In this document: positions 36,401-48,550 of the stretch, in pieces | How the letters are laid out: every line of letters begins with the position of its first letter | Position numbering within the stretch: position 1 is the first letter of the stretch | Assembly: GCA_963576475.1 (NCBI GenBank) | Contig: OY754964.1 | Span: 7,796,986 to 7,860,985, forward strand | DNA: 64,000 nucleotides | DNA from: Molanna angustata | Taxonomy: Eukaryota > Arthropoda > Insecta > Trichoptera > Molannidae | Direction: 5' to 3' | Program-made: the position numbers and the translations under genes | Notes under the pieces: model-generated | What the model saw: the letters and a program-made list of their open reading frames with translations, nothing else | Databases searched by the model: none | Told to the model about the DNA's origin: nothing

Positions 36401-36779
36401 AATATGATAAGTGTACAAGAGAATAGTGTGGTTTTCGGTTTTATCTACATAATAGGAAAACGGTTAATGAATGTACGAGATATCATAAGTATCCAAAATA
36501 TGACAACTTGTTGTTCATGTTAATTTCATATTTAACATTATTGTATAATACTTGTATTTAATTCAAAAGTAATGTCAGTAAAATTACTGAATACCAAGTT
36601 TTTGGGTGAAAAATTAATAGAATATGGAAAACTGATAATTAAGTTTTAATAATCAACTGTAATAAACATTTTGCTTGGGAGTAAAGTGATAACGAATACA
36701 CCGACTTCCCTATTCTATTACCAACTTTTGTCCCTCTTTATATTCCATAAAATATTTAAAAAAAATTTGTCCAGATAAA

Positions 36780-36875
36780 AACAAGTGGGTTGTAGCCAAC
36801 ACTAAACTCTCCACACCATAGTAAGTGTTCATTTTTTCTTCTTGAAAGGTTGACAATCTCTTAATGCATTTTTAT
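36780..36875. mobile_element. Small foldback repeat, family F, copy 1
   Basis: Nearly identical to 42105-42196 (GGTTGTAGCCAACACTAAAC, CTCCACACCATAGTAAG, CTTGAAAGGTTGACAAT). Confidence 0.7.
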
Positions 36876-36925
36876 GAAGTACGAGTCTGCTTTATCTATA
36901 AAATCTAATACCTATATTATTTATA

Positions 36926-37782
36926 CTAGTTGCATGTAACACATGAGATCCAACTGTTGATGGCGATAGTATACATAATTGAAGAATATTATGTACCAAA
37001 CTATGAACACATAAACACAAATTGTAGGAAACAAAACATGTAGGTATGTATGTCAGGATATGATAGTATGGAGGTAAGTTCTTTTTTCCTACCCAGAATA
37101 TGGAAACAGCATGATGGCATGTATGTAATGTTTGGAGATTAAGTATCAAACTATTAAGTCTCCTTAGATATTGTGTACCTATAGGCGACTGCCATACAAA
37201 TTGTATGAAGGATGTTGTCACTAAATTAAATTTTTATAAAAATTGTTAAAAAAATTAGTGTACTACTACAATGTTCATATTTTTTATAGAAAATTAAATT
37301 ATCTAGTTGGGGTGTTTTGGTTTTTTTCGATATTTTTTGAAATTTTAGAAATATAGGAAGTTAATCATAAAATTATGATAGAAAATTTTTTTCTTAATAA
37401 AAAATGTTTGAGAAACTCTATCTTTTTTGAAAAATGAATTTGAGGTTTTGTATTTGTCTATATTTATTCAAATATTCAGCGTTATAGCTTTTATGGTTTT
37501 TGAGATATATGGAAAAATAAAGTAAAAATTCAATACTTGATAACCCCTGATTGAAACAAAAATTCAAAATTCTGAGTTTAAAAGTTTTTTAGGCCTATAA
37601 CTTCCTATAATTTCTGAAATTTTAGGCTCCGTGAATTGAGCGGATCAAAAGTTATAAGGGGGGCGGGGGCACAGACTTCAAAGTTAGAAAAGCCGTGAAA
37701 AATATAGACTGCATCTTGGCTTGAAACTTTGTCGTCGATATGTTAAGTGAAATAAATTCTCTTGAACAAACCGACAGTTGGA
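36926..37782 (-). mobile_element. Non-autonomous Helitron, family H1, copy 3
   Basis: Ends as in the other H1 copies (CTAG at 36926 then T; 5' TCCAACTGTCGGT at 37782). The CA microsatellite is almost absent, with GGGGCACAGAC at the equivalent place. This is the most diverged full copy. Confidence 0.75.
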
Positions 37783-37788
37783 ATATAG

Positions 37789-37922
37789 GTACTAGATGTC
37801 GCAGTTAGCAAATTATGTATGAATCGAAGTGAGGATTTTTTCCGCGGGACTTTTGACAACAGGGTGGGCTGAAAACATCGTTTTTTTTATAAAGAATAAC
37901 GAATAATGCGAATTGTTTCCTT
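37789..37922 (-). mobile_element. Helitron H3-like fragment fused to a LINE
   Basis: Minus-strand 3' end CATCTAG at 37789, followed by T. The rest matches about 20085-20170. It joins the truncated LINE at about 37922 without a LINE tail. Confidence 0.5.
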
Positions 37923-39850
37923 CGTACCTCCGTATCGGGCACTCCTCTACTAGATGCTGGATAGTTTGGCTTCTTGCTCCACAGTCACATTCTGTAGAAT
38001 CCCTTTTTCCCCATTTCCACATTTGGTAGTTACATCGTCCTTGACCTGTACGAATTCTGTTTTGCTGAATCCAAACTTTTCGGGGAAGGTTATAACCTGG
38101 GACCCTTTCGTTGGGGTCTAGAATAATGTGTTTGTTTAATACCAGGTCTGAATCATTCCACCTCTCTTTCCATGCTCTGGACAAGTTAAATTCTCCGAGT
38201 AGATTCGACCAAACAGGCTTTCTGGACTTCAGTCGTTGTCTTGGTGGACGGAATATAACTTGAAATGCGGGAATTGCGGGATTCTTTTCAATCTTGGCGA
38301 GTTCTCTAGATGTAGCCTGGCTCCTGCGCAAATCAGGAGGAGCAATGCTCGAAAGCACAGGGAGCCACGGGAGTGCAGTTGGCCTTACGCATCCGGTGAT
38401 TGTCCTCATTGTTTTATTTAATTCGGCATCAAGGGTTTTGCAATGGACGCTTCTTTCCCACACTGGTGCGCAGTACTCCGCCGCACTATAAACGAGAGCA
38501 ACCGCTGATGTACGCAGCACTTCAGCAGTGCTGCCCCAAGTTGTTCCGGCGAGCTTCATAATTATGTTGTTCCTAGCTTTCACTTTGTTTTTTAACGCTT
38601 GCAAGTGTGGACCGTAAGTTAGTGATCTATCAAGTTTTACTCCGAGATACCTAGGATTGTGGTCGTTTGGGACAATTTCATCACACATGAAGATATTTAG
38701 TTCCCTGTCTGCTTGTTGGTTGTTAAGGTGCAGAGTTGTCGCAACTGTCTTTCTAGGGTTCGGCTTCAGGTGCCATTTCTCGAAGTATTTTTGCATAATC
38801 TGTAGGTCAGTATTTAGAACGGGTTCCAATTCATCAAAGATTTTTGCCTGTGCCATGATCGCTATATCATCTGCATAGATAAACTTTCTTGACTTGGTTT
38901 TTGGGATATCTGCTGTATATATGTTGAAGAGCATTGGGGATAAAACTGACCCCTGAGGTAATCCATTTTGGAGTATTCTCTTTCTACTGACCTCTCCCCT
39001 TAAGAAAACTCTGATGCTCCTGTTCGACAGCAAATTGTTTAAGAGGGTTATAAATGCTTTGCTCTTAATCATACCCAATGTCTTTAGCAGAAGGCCTTCT
39101 TTCCATACCGTGTCATAGGCAGCTGTCAGATCCAGCAAGACTAAGCCAGTTTTTTCTCCTTTCTGGAAACCATTTTCAATGTGGGTTGTCAATGCCAGTA
39201 CCTGTTCGCAGGTGCTTCGGCCCTCGCGGAAACCGACCTGTTCCACAGGGAGGTGAGGTTCCACGAGCGGAGCCATTCTATCCGCCAAGATTCTCTCAAA
39301 CAATTTATACACAACTGAGAGTAAGGCTATAGGTCTGTAATTTTTTGGGTCATCTGCGGTTTTTCCGGGTTTCAGGATTGCTTTGACCTTAGTTTGTCGC
39401 CACGGTTTTGGTATCTTTCCAGTAAGTATCACTCGGGTAAAAAAGGTTCCAATCCAAGCCACTGCTCTCCCTCCTAGATGTTTAAGGAACTCTGGCAGAA
39501 TACCATCTATGCCTGCCGCCTTTCCACACTTCATCTTTCCCATTGCTCTTCTCACTTCTTCAGCTGTCACCTCGCTAGTTATACGGTGGGAATCAGGACA
39601 CGCATCTAGTTCCTTTTTTATATGTTTTTTCAAGTATTTGTTTAGAATTTTTGAGGGTTTAATGTTTGAGGTTTCGAAGATATTATTTGCTATCTGATTT
39701 GGTGTCACGGTGGGTTCTCTTTTCGCTGGAGGGGCAGCACCCAGTTTTCTCAGCAGGGACCAGCTCTTTCGGCTAGAGTGTGTGAAGTCCAGTGACTACG
39801 CTCTCGGTCCATCTCCTCTTTCTCTCCTCGTCAAGCAGGCGTACGAGATT
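37813..39850 (-). CDS. Non-LTR retrotransposon reverse transcriptase, partial
   Basis: A 631-residue open frame with RT motifs: KCGKAAGIDGILPEFLK (about residue 60), NYRPIALLS (about 124), LPQGSVLSPMLFNIY, catalytic IYADDIAI (about 279). A Cys/His block CDCGA...HLVEEC lies near residue 580. The Met/Val at 39708 is not the true start: the frame stays open upstream to a stop near 39796 (HSSRKSWSLLRKLGA...). After a one-base shift, LINE-like sequence continues to about 39850. The endonuclease domain is absent. The C-terminus is also wrong: after RRYEG the frame runs into H3 Helitron sequence, so both ends are lost. Jockey-superfamily membership is likely; the clade is unsure. Confidence 0.85.
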
Positions 39851-40109
39851 ATTACTTGTTGTTTACTGAATTTAAACACTAGTAACGAATATATTATTTT
39901 AATATATCATTGTATTGAATAGAATTTTCGGGAACTAAAATTACCTGCGTGAACTAAGCAGCGCAATATTATTATAACAGTCATCAACGAAACCTCTTAC
40001 AAATTTGTGTCATTTGTTAGACATTGTTAAAATGCTCCGACAATTTGTTAGGCGTTAGTTTTTTTTTGTAAAAACGTTTTTAAAACTACACTGCTATCTT
40101 CACACTAAG

Positions 40110-40640
40110 ACCCGAGATCACAAACTGCTTCGAGAAGTCGGCCCAACCGTTTGAAGCAGTCGGTTCAACTGCTACATGAATGCTTCAAGCTGTAAGCATT
40201 CTTTCAGTTGCAATATTGAGTTGTAGTGGCAGCTCGAAGCAGTCGGTTCAACTGCAACATGATATTGTCGAAGCAGTCGGTTCAACTGCAACATGATATT
40301 GCAATGCAATATTGAGTTTTAGTGGCAGCTCGAAGCAGTCGGTTCAACTGCAACATGATATTGCAATGCAATATTGAGTTTTAGTGGCAGCTCGAAGCAG
40401 TCGGTTCAACTGCAACATGATATTGTCGAAGCAGTCGGTTCAACTGCAACATGATATTGCAATGCAATATTGAGTTTTAGTGGCAGCTCGAAGCAGTCGG
40501 TTCAACTGCAACATGATATTGTCGAAGCAGCCGGTTTAACTGCAACGTGATATTGCAATGCAATATTGAGTTTTAGTGGCAGCTCGAAGCAGTCGGTTCA
40601 ACTGCAACACGACTGCTTCAAGCTGCAAGCATTCATTCAC
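40110..40640. repeat. Composite minisatellite of two alternating units
   Basis: Unit A (TCGAAGCAGTCGGTTCAACT..., 34 bp) and unit B (CAATGCAATATTGAGTTTTA..., 28 bp) occur in the order A A B A B A A B A A B A between about 40226 and 40610. Diverged flanking units contain inverted CTTCAAGCTG(t/c)AAGCATTC blocks (40183 and 40615). No reading frame. Confidence 0.85.
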
Positions 40641-40956
40641 TTGCAGTGTTGTATAACAATACAGTTCTTCTTATGCTATTATTATCGTGTTATTTAAGCA
40701 AATAACACTATTTATAAAAATTAAAATAGGTTTAACAATTAATTATTGACACGTAATAAAACATTATAAACAAAATAATAGGTTTTCACTTAATTAATAT
40801 ACCTAAACTTTTGATTCAAGCACATTAAACAAGCAATTGCTACTAAACAATACATATCCTTTTTTTTCCTCTCTATAGCCCAAACTATAACTCCGATCGA
40901 CTTCATATTTACATCATAATATACTTATATAGTCCATAAACTTTGAGCTGATTAGT

Positions 40957-41185
40957 TTTTTTTTTTTTTTTAATATTGCTTCTCGGGCAACTAACAGGTA
41001 CTATGCCAAATATTAATTTAACACGCACCCAATAACAAGTTGCCACATTCTGGAGACTTATGATATTCATCGTCTCACAGATCCAGACTGAAAACACAAT
41101 TAAAAACTGTGTCTCCACCGGGAATCGAACCCGGGACCTTTGGCTCAACAGTCAGATATCTAACCAACTGAGCCACGAAGGCCGA
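40957..41185 (-). mobile_element. tRNA-derived SINE, family S1, copy 3
   Basis: Full head-to-tail match to copies 1, 2 and 4, with a poly(T) run (poly(A) on the sense strand) at 40959-40973. Confidence 0.9.
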
Positions 41186-42077
41186 CACGAAGTTTTCCAT
41201 AGATATCCGTATAATTTTTCTCTACATATGATTTCATCTGTCAAAATTTTCAAAATACCCTCACGGTGTAGAAAATTAAGATTTACTTAAATTTTTGATA
41301 CCATAAAAATACTCACTTAAAAGATGCATTCAGAGATTGTCTGTGATAAAAAATCTATGGTCTGTTATATTTGTTGTGAAATCGCATATTTGTATGAAAA
41401 ATGTGTAAGTACCTATAACAGAAGGAAAATGGCTTTAGAGTTATTGACTTCATATTGATTTTGTATGTGTTTCTATAGAAAAGTGTATTTTTTACTCTTC
41501 ACTACATACTATCACGCCATCTTCCTCACAGGGCAGGCATATAGAACCGAACACCACATTGTACTATCTTGACACAATTTATAAAATTTAATAGAATTCT
41601 ATGAATTGTAATAATAAATAGAATTGTACGATCGGATTCATATTTCGTATGAATACGATCGTAAAATGTAAATTGCATAGACCTAAAGCTGATTATTTTT
41701 CCATAGATATCCGTTAATTTATTCTCTATGATTTCATCATTTAATTTCTTCTCTATGATTTTATCATTTATGTTGTTTGTTTTTGTGTCCTCTCTACAGC
41801 CCAAATTATAAGTCCGATTGACTTATAGTTTGGGCTGTAGAGAGGGCTGTCCGATTGACCGATGGACTTTACGTATATTATATCATACTGATATAAAATA
41901 CGTGAAGTCCATAAACTTAGAACTGATTAGTTTTCCATATATATTATATCCTTTAATTTCTTCTCTATAATTACATCTGTCAAAATTATCATATTGCTCT
42001 CACGGTCTGGAAAATCGAGATTTTTTTATATTGTTTGAACTTTTGATTCAATAAAAATACACTCTTCAAAAATGCAT
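41186..42077. repeat. Mosaic repeat R, left part
   Basis: Blocks such as TTTCCATAGATATCCGTTAA, CATCTGTCAAAATT, AAAAATACACT and CATACAAATATG recur in both orientations here, at 42197-43028, 43859-44090 and 51950-53080. No transposase is visible. A block at 41512-41580 matches the RTE-like LINE tail at 63668. Confidence 0.6.
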
Positions 42078-42196
42078 TCAGGGATTGTCAACCTTTAAAG
42101 AAAAGCGAGTGAGTTGTAGCCAACACTAAACACTCCACACCATAGTAAGTGTTCATTTTTTCTTCTTGAAAGGTTGACAATATTTTAATGCATTTT
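42078..42196. mobile_element. Small foldback repeat, family F, copy 2
   Basis: GGGATTGTCAACCTTTAAAG on the left is inverted on the right (CTTGAAAGGTTGACAATAT), both with TGCATT outside. The centre is shared with 36780-36875. Confidence 0.65.
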
Positions 42197-43028
42197 TATG
42201 AAGTAAATTAGATTCTTTAACAAATATAAGATTCCCAGAGGACAAAAGTTTTCACGATACACCATACACACAAAAACATTGTCACGAAACTCATAGAATG
42301 CACGTTCTACATGATGCCTGTTAAAGTAAAATTGCATTACTACCAAGATGAGCATGTATGAGACAGTGTATCAATGTGGATAAGACTATGTATGTGTCAC
42401 GATAGAAAAATGCGGTGTTCGGTTTTCACTGCCTACCCCTTGAGGAAGATAGAAGTGGAGAGTAAAAAATACACTTGTCAATAGAGACACATACAATATC
42501 AATATGAAGTTGATCACTCAATTTTCCCATACAGAAGCTATTTTACTTCTGTTATACATTATACATTTTTCATACAAATATGAAATTTATTTCACATTGA
42601 TATGGCAGACAATAGATTTTTTCTTTAAATTTTGACAATCCTTCAATACATTTTTGATGAGTGTATTTTTATTGTATCAAAATTTCAAACAGTATAAATA
42701 TACCTCGATTTTCCAGACCGTGAGAGCATTTTGAAAATTTGGACAGATGAAATCATAGATAAGAAATTAACGGATATCTATGGAATACTAATCAGCTCTA
42801 AGTTTATGGATTTTACTTAATATACCTATATGATATCAATATGAAGTCAATCGGACTTATAGTTTGAGCTGTAGAGAGGACTCAAAAAGAATAATAGGTA
42901 CGTACGGCGTACGCCGTAAGCCATACATACAATATCATCACGACGAAACTCACAGTGTGCACTCTCTACATGATACCCGTTGAGAAATTGATGTAAAAAA
43001 AATACGCTTAAAAAATTTTACTCTCCAC
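42197..43028. repeat. Mosaic repeat R, right part (inverted relative to 41800-42077)
   Basis: 42640-42900 is the reverse complement of 41800-42110 in broad order (GACAATCC...TTTTGATGAGTGTATTTTTAT...GAGCTGTAGAGAGGAC), making a large foldback. It includes an LINE-tail-like block at 42405-42465. Confidence 0.6.
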
Positions 43029-43858
43029 ACTTCCATAGTGTGGAGAGTAAAATACTTGTGAAATCATGACTACACAGTCTACACTATTCCATATTGTGGA
43101 GAGTAAAAATACTTGTGAAATCATGACTACACAGTCTACACTATTCCATAGTGTGGAGAGTAAAAATACTTATGAAATCATGACTACACAGTCTACACTA
43201 TTCCATAGTGTGGAGAGTAAAAATACTTGTGAAATCATGACTACACAGTCTACACTATTCCATAGTGTGGAGAGTAAAAATACTTGTGAAATCATGACTA
43301 CACAGTCTACACTATTCCATAGTGTGGAGAGTAAAAATACTTGTGAAATCATGACTACACAGTCTACACTATTCCATAGTGTGGAGAGTAAAAATACTTA
43401 TGAAATCATGACTACACAGTCTACACTATTCCATAGTGTGGAGAGTAAAAATACTTGTGAAATCATGACTACACAGTCTACACTATTCCATAGTGTGGAG
43501 AGTAAAAATACTTATGAAATCATGACTACACAGTCTACACTATTCCATAGTGTGGAGAGTAAAAATACTTGTGAAATCATGACTACACAGTCTACACTAT
43601 TCCATAGTGTGGAGAGTAAAAATACTTGTGAAATCATGACTACACAGTCTACACTATTCCATAGTGTGGAGAGTAAAAATACTTATGAAATCATGACTAC
43701 ACAGTCTACACTATTCCATAGTGTGGAGAGTAAAAATACTTGTGAAATCATGACTACACAGTCTACACTATTCCATAGTGTGGAGAGTAAAAATACTTGT
43801 GAAATCATGACTACACAGTCTACACTATTCCATAGTGTGGAGAGTAAAAACTATGGTC
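43029..43858 (+). repeat. 57-bp tandem array, 14 units
   Basis: Fourteen near-identical units from 43066, each containing ACACTAT-TCC-ATAGTGT (a 7-bp hairpin). As 57 is a multiple of 3 with no stop, the array stays open as a 265-codon frame of 19-residue repeats (MTTQSTLFHSVESKNTCEI, with C/Y alternation). I treat the frame as incidental. The single-unit ancestor is seen at 52598-52650. Confidence 0.95.
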
Positions 43859-44120
43859 TGTGATGTGAAATATGTAAATTGCATATTTGTATGAAAAATG
43901 TAAATAACAAGTAAAATAGCTTCTGTATGAGAAAATTGAGTGATCAACTTCATATCGATATTGTACATGTCTCTATAGACGAGTGTATTTTTACTTTGCA
44001 CTATTATCTTCCTCAACAAAATTTTCAAATATTGTGAGAATATAGGTGGATATTTATTGTCCATTATGCTCATATGCTTCATGATGCATCATATTTTCAA
44101 ATCTATCGCATTAATATTCA
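43859..44120. repeat. Mosaic repeat R, terminal part
   Basis: Continues the R sequence after the array (GCATATTTGTATGAAAAATG, CTATAGACGAGTGTATTTTTAC), as at 52910-53080. Confidence 0.6.
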
Positions 44121-44220
44121 TCTAGGGATTGCCATCCGGAAGACCGGATCCGGCATCATTAGATGTTTACCAGATCCGGCACCAATTGGCCGGATCCGAC
44201 TATCGGATCCGGTAAATTAA
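44121..44220. repeat. Cluster of CCGGATCCGG-type motifs
   Basis: AGGGATTGCCATCCGG is followed by at least four (c)CGGATCCGG/AGATCCGG motifs within 90 bp, against an otherwise AT-rich background. The AGGGATTGCCA start recalls hAT ends with subterminal repeats, but no opposite end is found. Confidence 0.5.
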
Positions 44221-45157
44221 AAATGTACATGAAACCAATTTTTTATTTCCAAATATATTAAAAACTACATGAGCTAGAATATTTAAAATTCGTTATTTTA
44301 TAGAAAACACAATAACTTAAAATATTTTCTATAAAAAAATTCCAACGGTTTTCAAACATTTCTTATTCAGAAAAAAACTTAAATAATGAAATGAAAAAAA
44401 ATGTATTATTTATTTTCCATTATTTTACATATAACGATAGCAAAAAAGTAACTATATTAAACAAAACTTGTAATAAACAATTTTTCCTATTTGGTAATTT
44501 AGTGCCTCTCTAGACGAGTCTGTTCTGAGGCAGTACTTTTAAGAAATTGATATTGTGTTATAAGATATTGTGGTTTTAGTATACTATTAAAATCATGTCA
44601 ATATAGGATATTGTGGAGTTCAGTACTTTTTTTCCAACACCGAATGGATAAACGGCTTGATGGTATGTATGATGATTAAATATCAAACTATAAGAGTTCT
44701 TGTATCATGTATTCTGCCATAAAATTGATATCAATAATGAGGTAGTTATTTTAATATTTCAGAGGTAGGTACTTACCACTATAATGTGGATGTCGTTTTG
44801 GCGTTTTTCGTAATTTGCATTTTTTTTGAAATATAGAAAGTTAAGTAAAGAAATCTGTCAAATACAGCTTATTAAAATAATAATGTTAGGTAAGAATCGT
44901 GGTTTAAACAAAGTTCATTAAGTATATTAAATAAAATTGTTTAAAGCAGGTCACTAAGCTATCTCTGAAATAATTTCAATGTTAATATCTTATAATTCTA
45001 TGGTTAATATGTTAATAGTAATGATTTTTGGGAACGAATTGCGTAAAATTTAATCAAGGGCCGCCTGAACTCGAAAAATAATATTTTGAATAAAAATGTT
45101 CGTATTGTCGCTAGATTCTTTAAAGATTCTTAAGACGATGATTTTTTTATTCGATGT
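44221..45157. other. AT-rich spacer with small LINE-tail fragment
   Basis: 44505-44555 resembles the LINE 3' UTR at 20945-20990. Part of 44600-44850 is loosely similar to Helitron H1 interior. Nothing else. Confidence 0.4.
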
Positions 45158-46604
45158 GTGAAAAAATCTTTAGATCGCCACCCGTCCTACCACTGTGGCG
45201 TCCAATGGATCCTGGCGGCCATCGCTCCGATCGCGGTGAGAGTTTTTGATTTTAAAATTCGAATGCAGTTTTTACAGATTCTTTTTTTTCCGAACCCGCT
45301 CGCGAGTAGTCGGTCGAACGAACGGACCGGAGAGGTAAAATCGACTCCCGGTCACTGTCTCAAATCAACTCGACGACTTTTATCATCAGTTGAATTCCGT
45401 GAGTCGTGCGGGGAGTGCGTGCGTACTACTAACTGTCAGTTACCTCCTGCGATACATTTACATACACCACGGGCTGTCGTTCGCGCCCGTTCTACACTCG
45501 ACCGAAAAATAATATTTACAACGCGCGCGAGCTTTTGCCGCGCAACACAACACCACCTCAACACTACGGCCGTGTTTATTTATTTTCTTTTTTCGATTTG
45601 TATTTTTGTTGTCTATTATAAATATACTCTTACGAAATGACCCATCGTGAATTTTCTTTATAGTATTTAATTTGTCGTTGTATATAAATGATTTTTAAAA
45701 ACTGTTTTCATTTTTGATTAAAAAAGTGTTCGTGTGTAGACAGACGATCTACGATCAAATAATACACCTGTGTCGTTTGATAAACTTTTTTAAATACGAT
45801 TGTTTTCTTTTTTATTTACATCTTTTGCGTCTATTGTTTGTTTGTTTTGTCTGACGATTTGTATATGTTTTTATTTCGTTGTCGCGTATCCTTAGCGCGA
45901 GCACTAAGCATAGGCAGTGTGAAATAAATTTAATGGAAAGTCGGTCACGACCGCCGGTGAACTCTATAGCCACTACCGTTGGATCGAGTTGACACCGTGG
46001 ACAGCTGTTGGGAACAGCGACGGCGGGCCATCTCTCTCGTCAAGGACTTGGTTTCTTTACCAGAATTCACCGACGTACCTAACATGCGGTGGTGATTTCC
46101 AGATTGTCGTGTCAAAACCTGACCGCTCTGCTTTACCTCCACTCTTAGATGGATTCGTCGGCCGCTATAATGTTTCGCGGCTTGAAAATAAATTAATATG
46201 ATTCCTTCGGAAGAATAAACAATAAAAAGTTTTTGGCCGGCACGAGAAACTTCAAAGATAACGTCGCTGATAAAAAAATAAACTTTATTATGTAGATTTG
46301 TGACGAGCTGGTTCGTTGAACTCTCGTTTGAAAATAGTATCTGTCAGGTCGTTCGTCGAAGTAAGACATTAGTTACCAACATCTGTGATTAGTAATAATA
46401 TTATTACAACTTTATTTTTTGTGTATGTTTGTGTGTATAGAAAAATTGTGTCATCTGGAACTGTTTGAAGAGATTATTTCGTGGGGTTTTGGGACATGTA
46501 TGTTTTAAGTGACGTTTTTGTATATTGAATTACTATCCTCGACTCGATTGTGCATCGGTCAGGTATAGAAGAAGCGTGGGTCAGGTCAGCGGACGAATTG
46601 GGCC
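45158..46604 (+). promoter_or_regulatory. CpG-richer putative promoter / 5' UTR region
   Basis: CG dinucleotides are frequent here (for example 45290-45540), unlike the surrounding DNA, and no repeats are visible. TCAGT initiator-like pentamers occur at 45386 and 45436. A 160-codon frame (45158-45640) has no recognisable domain. An in-frame stop at 46566 precedes the ATG at 46605. Taken together it looks like the start region of the gene whose first coding exon follows; transcription is not demonstrated. Confidence 0.4.
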
Positions 46605-46729
46605 ATGATCATCTCCAAGGACTTATTTCTGGTGGGAGAGCAGGACTACCTCAGACTCCCAAGGGACGAACGTCGCAAGGATACTATGCCACCTCTTACC
46701 AATATCAAACCTCCAGATCTAACTCCCAG
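46605..46729 (+). CDS. Putative first coding exon, unidentified gene
   Basis: From ATG 46605 (context GGCCATGA) the frame encodes 41 codons: MIISKDLFLVGEQDYLRLPR, then DERRKDTMPPLTNIKPPDLTP. It ends with two spare bases at a strong donor, CAG|GTAAGT, after 46729. The peptide is polar and Pro-rich towards its end, with no signal peptide or membrane segment. The next exons are not found by eye, so the gene probably continues beyond a long intron. An overlapping frame (46550-46783) runs through the donor and is less likely. I do not recognise the family. Confidence 0.45.
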
Positions 46730-48107
46730 GTAAGTTTTCTTCGTCAATTCAACAATCCTTCTTGTCTTATTTTTAAACAATAATTTAATTCGTTGCGGAC
46801 GTATAGATCGATCATCTAGAAATCGGTTTTTGTCGTTGTATCTATAAAAGGAGATCTATTTTACGTGACTTGTTTTTTAATGCTTTGTTAATAATAAAAT
46901 ATTTTCTTCGTCGCCTTAATTCAACTAGACTTACGAATTAAATAAAAAAATATTAGAAATGAAAATATTGAAACGTGGATTTTAGATTAAGATAATTCAT
47001 TGTAGGTAATTAAAAATTGTTTTTTTTTCTGCGAAAAATACAAGGTCGAATAAAATTTATAATCTATATTTCTTAAAATATTTAAGTAGGAATGTAGGTA
47101 CTACTTGTACATATAATAACTCATATAGTGCCCCTATAATTATTTGTCTTACGGAGATTACTGAAAGAGTATTTTATTTTACTTTACTGGCCCATCATCA
47201 TAACGAGCTGCTTTATTGACTATCCAATATTTATTATAATTTACTTTGTTTAAACCACCGATGAGTAACCTAATCTGATTAGTGGTTAAAAAAATAATTA
47301 ATATGTATTTAATTAAGAAAAATTGATGTTAAAAATCTATTGATGTTTAGATGTCCAAAATACTTCAATCGGTTTATATTTCAAATGAATCTATATAGTC
47401 CGCTTCCAGTATCTACATAAATGAGAATTATCTTTTATTACACGTGAGCAAATTAACATTGAAATTTATCTCACACTTCTCAACTTAAAGTATATTATTT
47501 GAGGATGTAATCTATACTTTTGTTACTATAATTTTTAATACTTGTAACCTTCTGAAAAAATTACAATGGTGAACGACACAAGAAACTAAAAAAAATAGTG
47601 TTATTTTGTTACGTTAGATGCGCTGATTGATTCGAATATATGAAAATTCACTATTTGTTATTTCGCATGTTTGAGATAGTGGCAATTTTTTATTTTCGAT
47701 TTAAAACGATTGCGAAGTTTTGATAGTTTGATTTCTGTTTTATTTCTATCGTTAACAATTCCGTGACACACCAACCTACTAAATTTTATGGCATCCATTT
47801 GCCAATATACCGTTTGTACTAATAAAAAAAATCTCAAAATACAAAGTCGATAAATAAATTCCTACGTGTGTTGGCAGCCGTTGATTGGATCTACAGTCCG
47901 TTTATCGGTCGATTTGGGTTTCATTTGCTTTTTACCTGTGATTAAATAAGTTAGGTATCCATACGTTAACCAATCTCTTGTTTTATAATTGTATTAATGT
48001 AATTAATTGATCAATGGTTTCCAAGAGATTTTTCCGTTGTTATTTTTAATAAACATATTATGTCTCTATACGAGTACACATGTAACCTCATTTACAGCAG
48101 ATATTTC
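46730..48107. other. AT-rich, candidate first intron
   Basis: Follows the donor at 46730. No exon, SINE or transposon end recognised. Confidence 0.35.
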
Positions 48108-48550
48108 AAATTAAAAAAGCTGTTTCTTGTGTAACAATTTTCACGTTGTTCTAAATTAAAGCTATTTCTTGGGTAATTTTTTTACGTTGTTCAAAATAAA
48201 GGTAAAAAAAATACGTTGTTCTAAATTAAAGCTATTTCTTGGGTAAGAATTTTTAATGTTCTAAATTAAAGCTATTTCTTGGGTAAGAATTTTTAATCTT
48301 CTTAATTAAAGCTATTTTTTGGGTAAGAATTTTTAATGTTCTAAATTGAAGGTATTTCTTGGGTATTTTTTTTTATCTTGTTCTAAATAAAAGCTTTATC
48401 TTGGGGAAAAAATCGTTGTTCTTAATTAAAGCTAGGTATATCTTGGGTAAGATTTTTTTATGTTCTAAATAAAAGCTATTTCTTGGGTAATTTTTTTACA
48501 TTGGTCTAATTTAAAGCATTAGGTGTTTTTTATGTTGTTCTAAATTAAAT
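48108..48550. repeat. Degenerate minisatellite, about 9-10 units
   Basis: GTTCTAAATTAAAGCTATTT + CTTGGGTAA(g)... recurs about every 40-50 bp with substitutions and length changes. Confidence 0.85.

Noticed and set aside
40110..43858. CRISPR array
   Set aside because: Units are contiguous tandem repeats without unique spacers, in a eukaryotic genome.
43066..43863. 265-codon repeat protein frame
   Set aside because: Explained by a 57-bp unit divisible by three; starts within the array, has no conserved domain, and the other strand is also partly open.
45158..45640. 160-codon plus frame in the CpG-richer region
   Set aside because: No recognisable domain and composition typical of untranslated leader; kept only as a putative 5' region.
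46550..46783. 77-codon frame overlapping the putative exon
   Set aside because: It reads through a strong CAG|GTAAGT donor; the alternative frame with ATG 46605 fits a first exon better.
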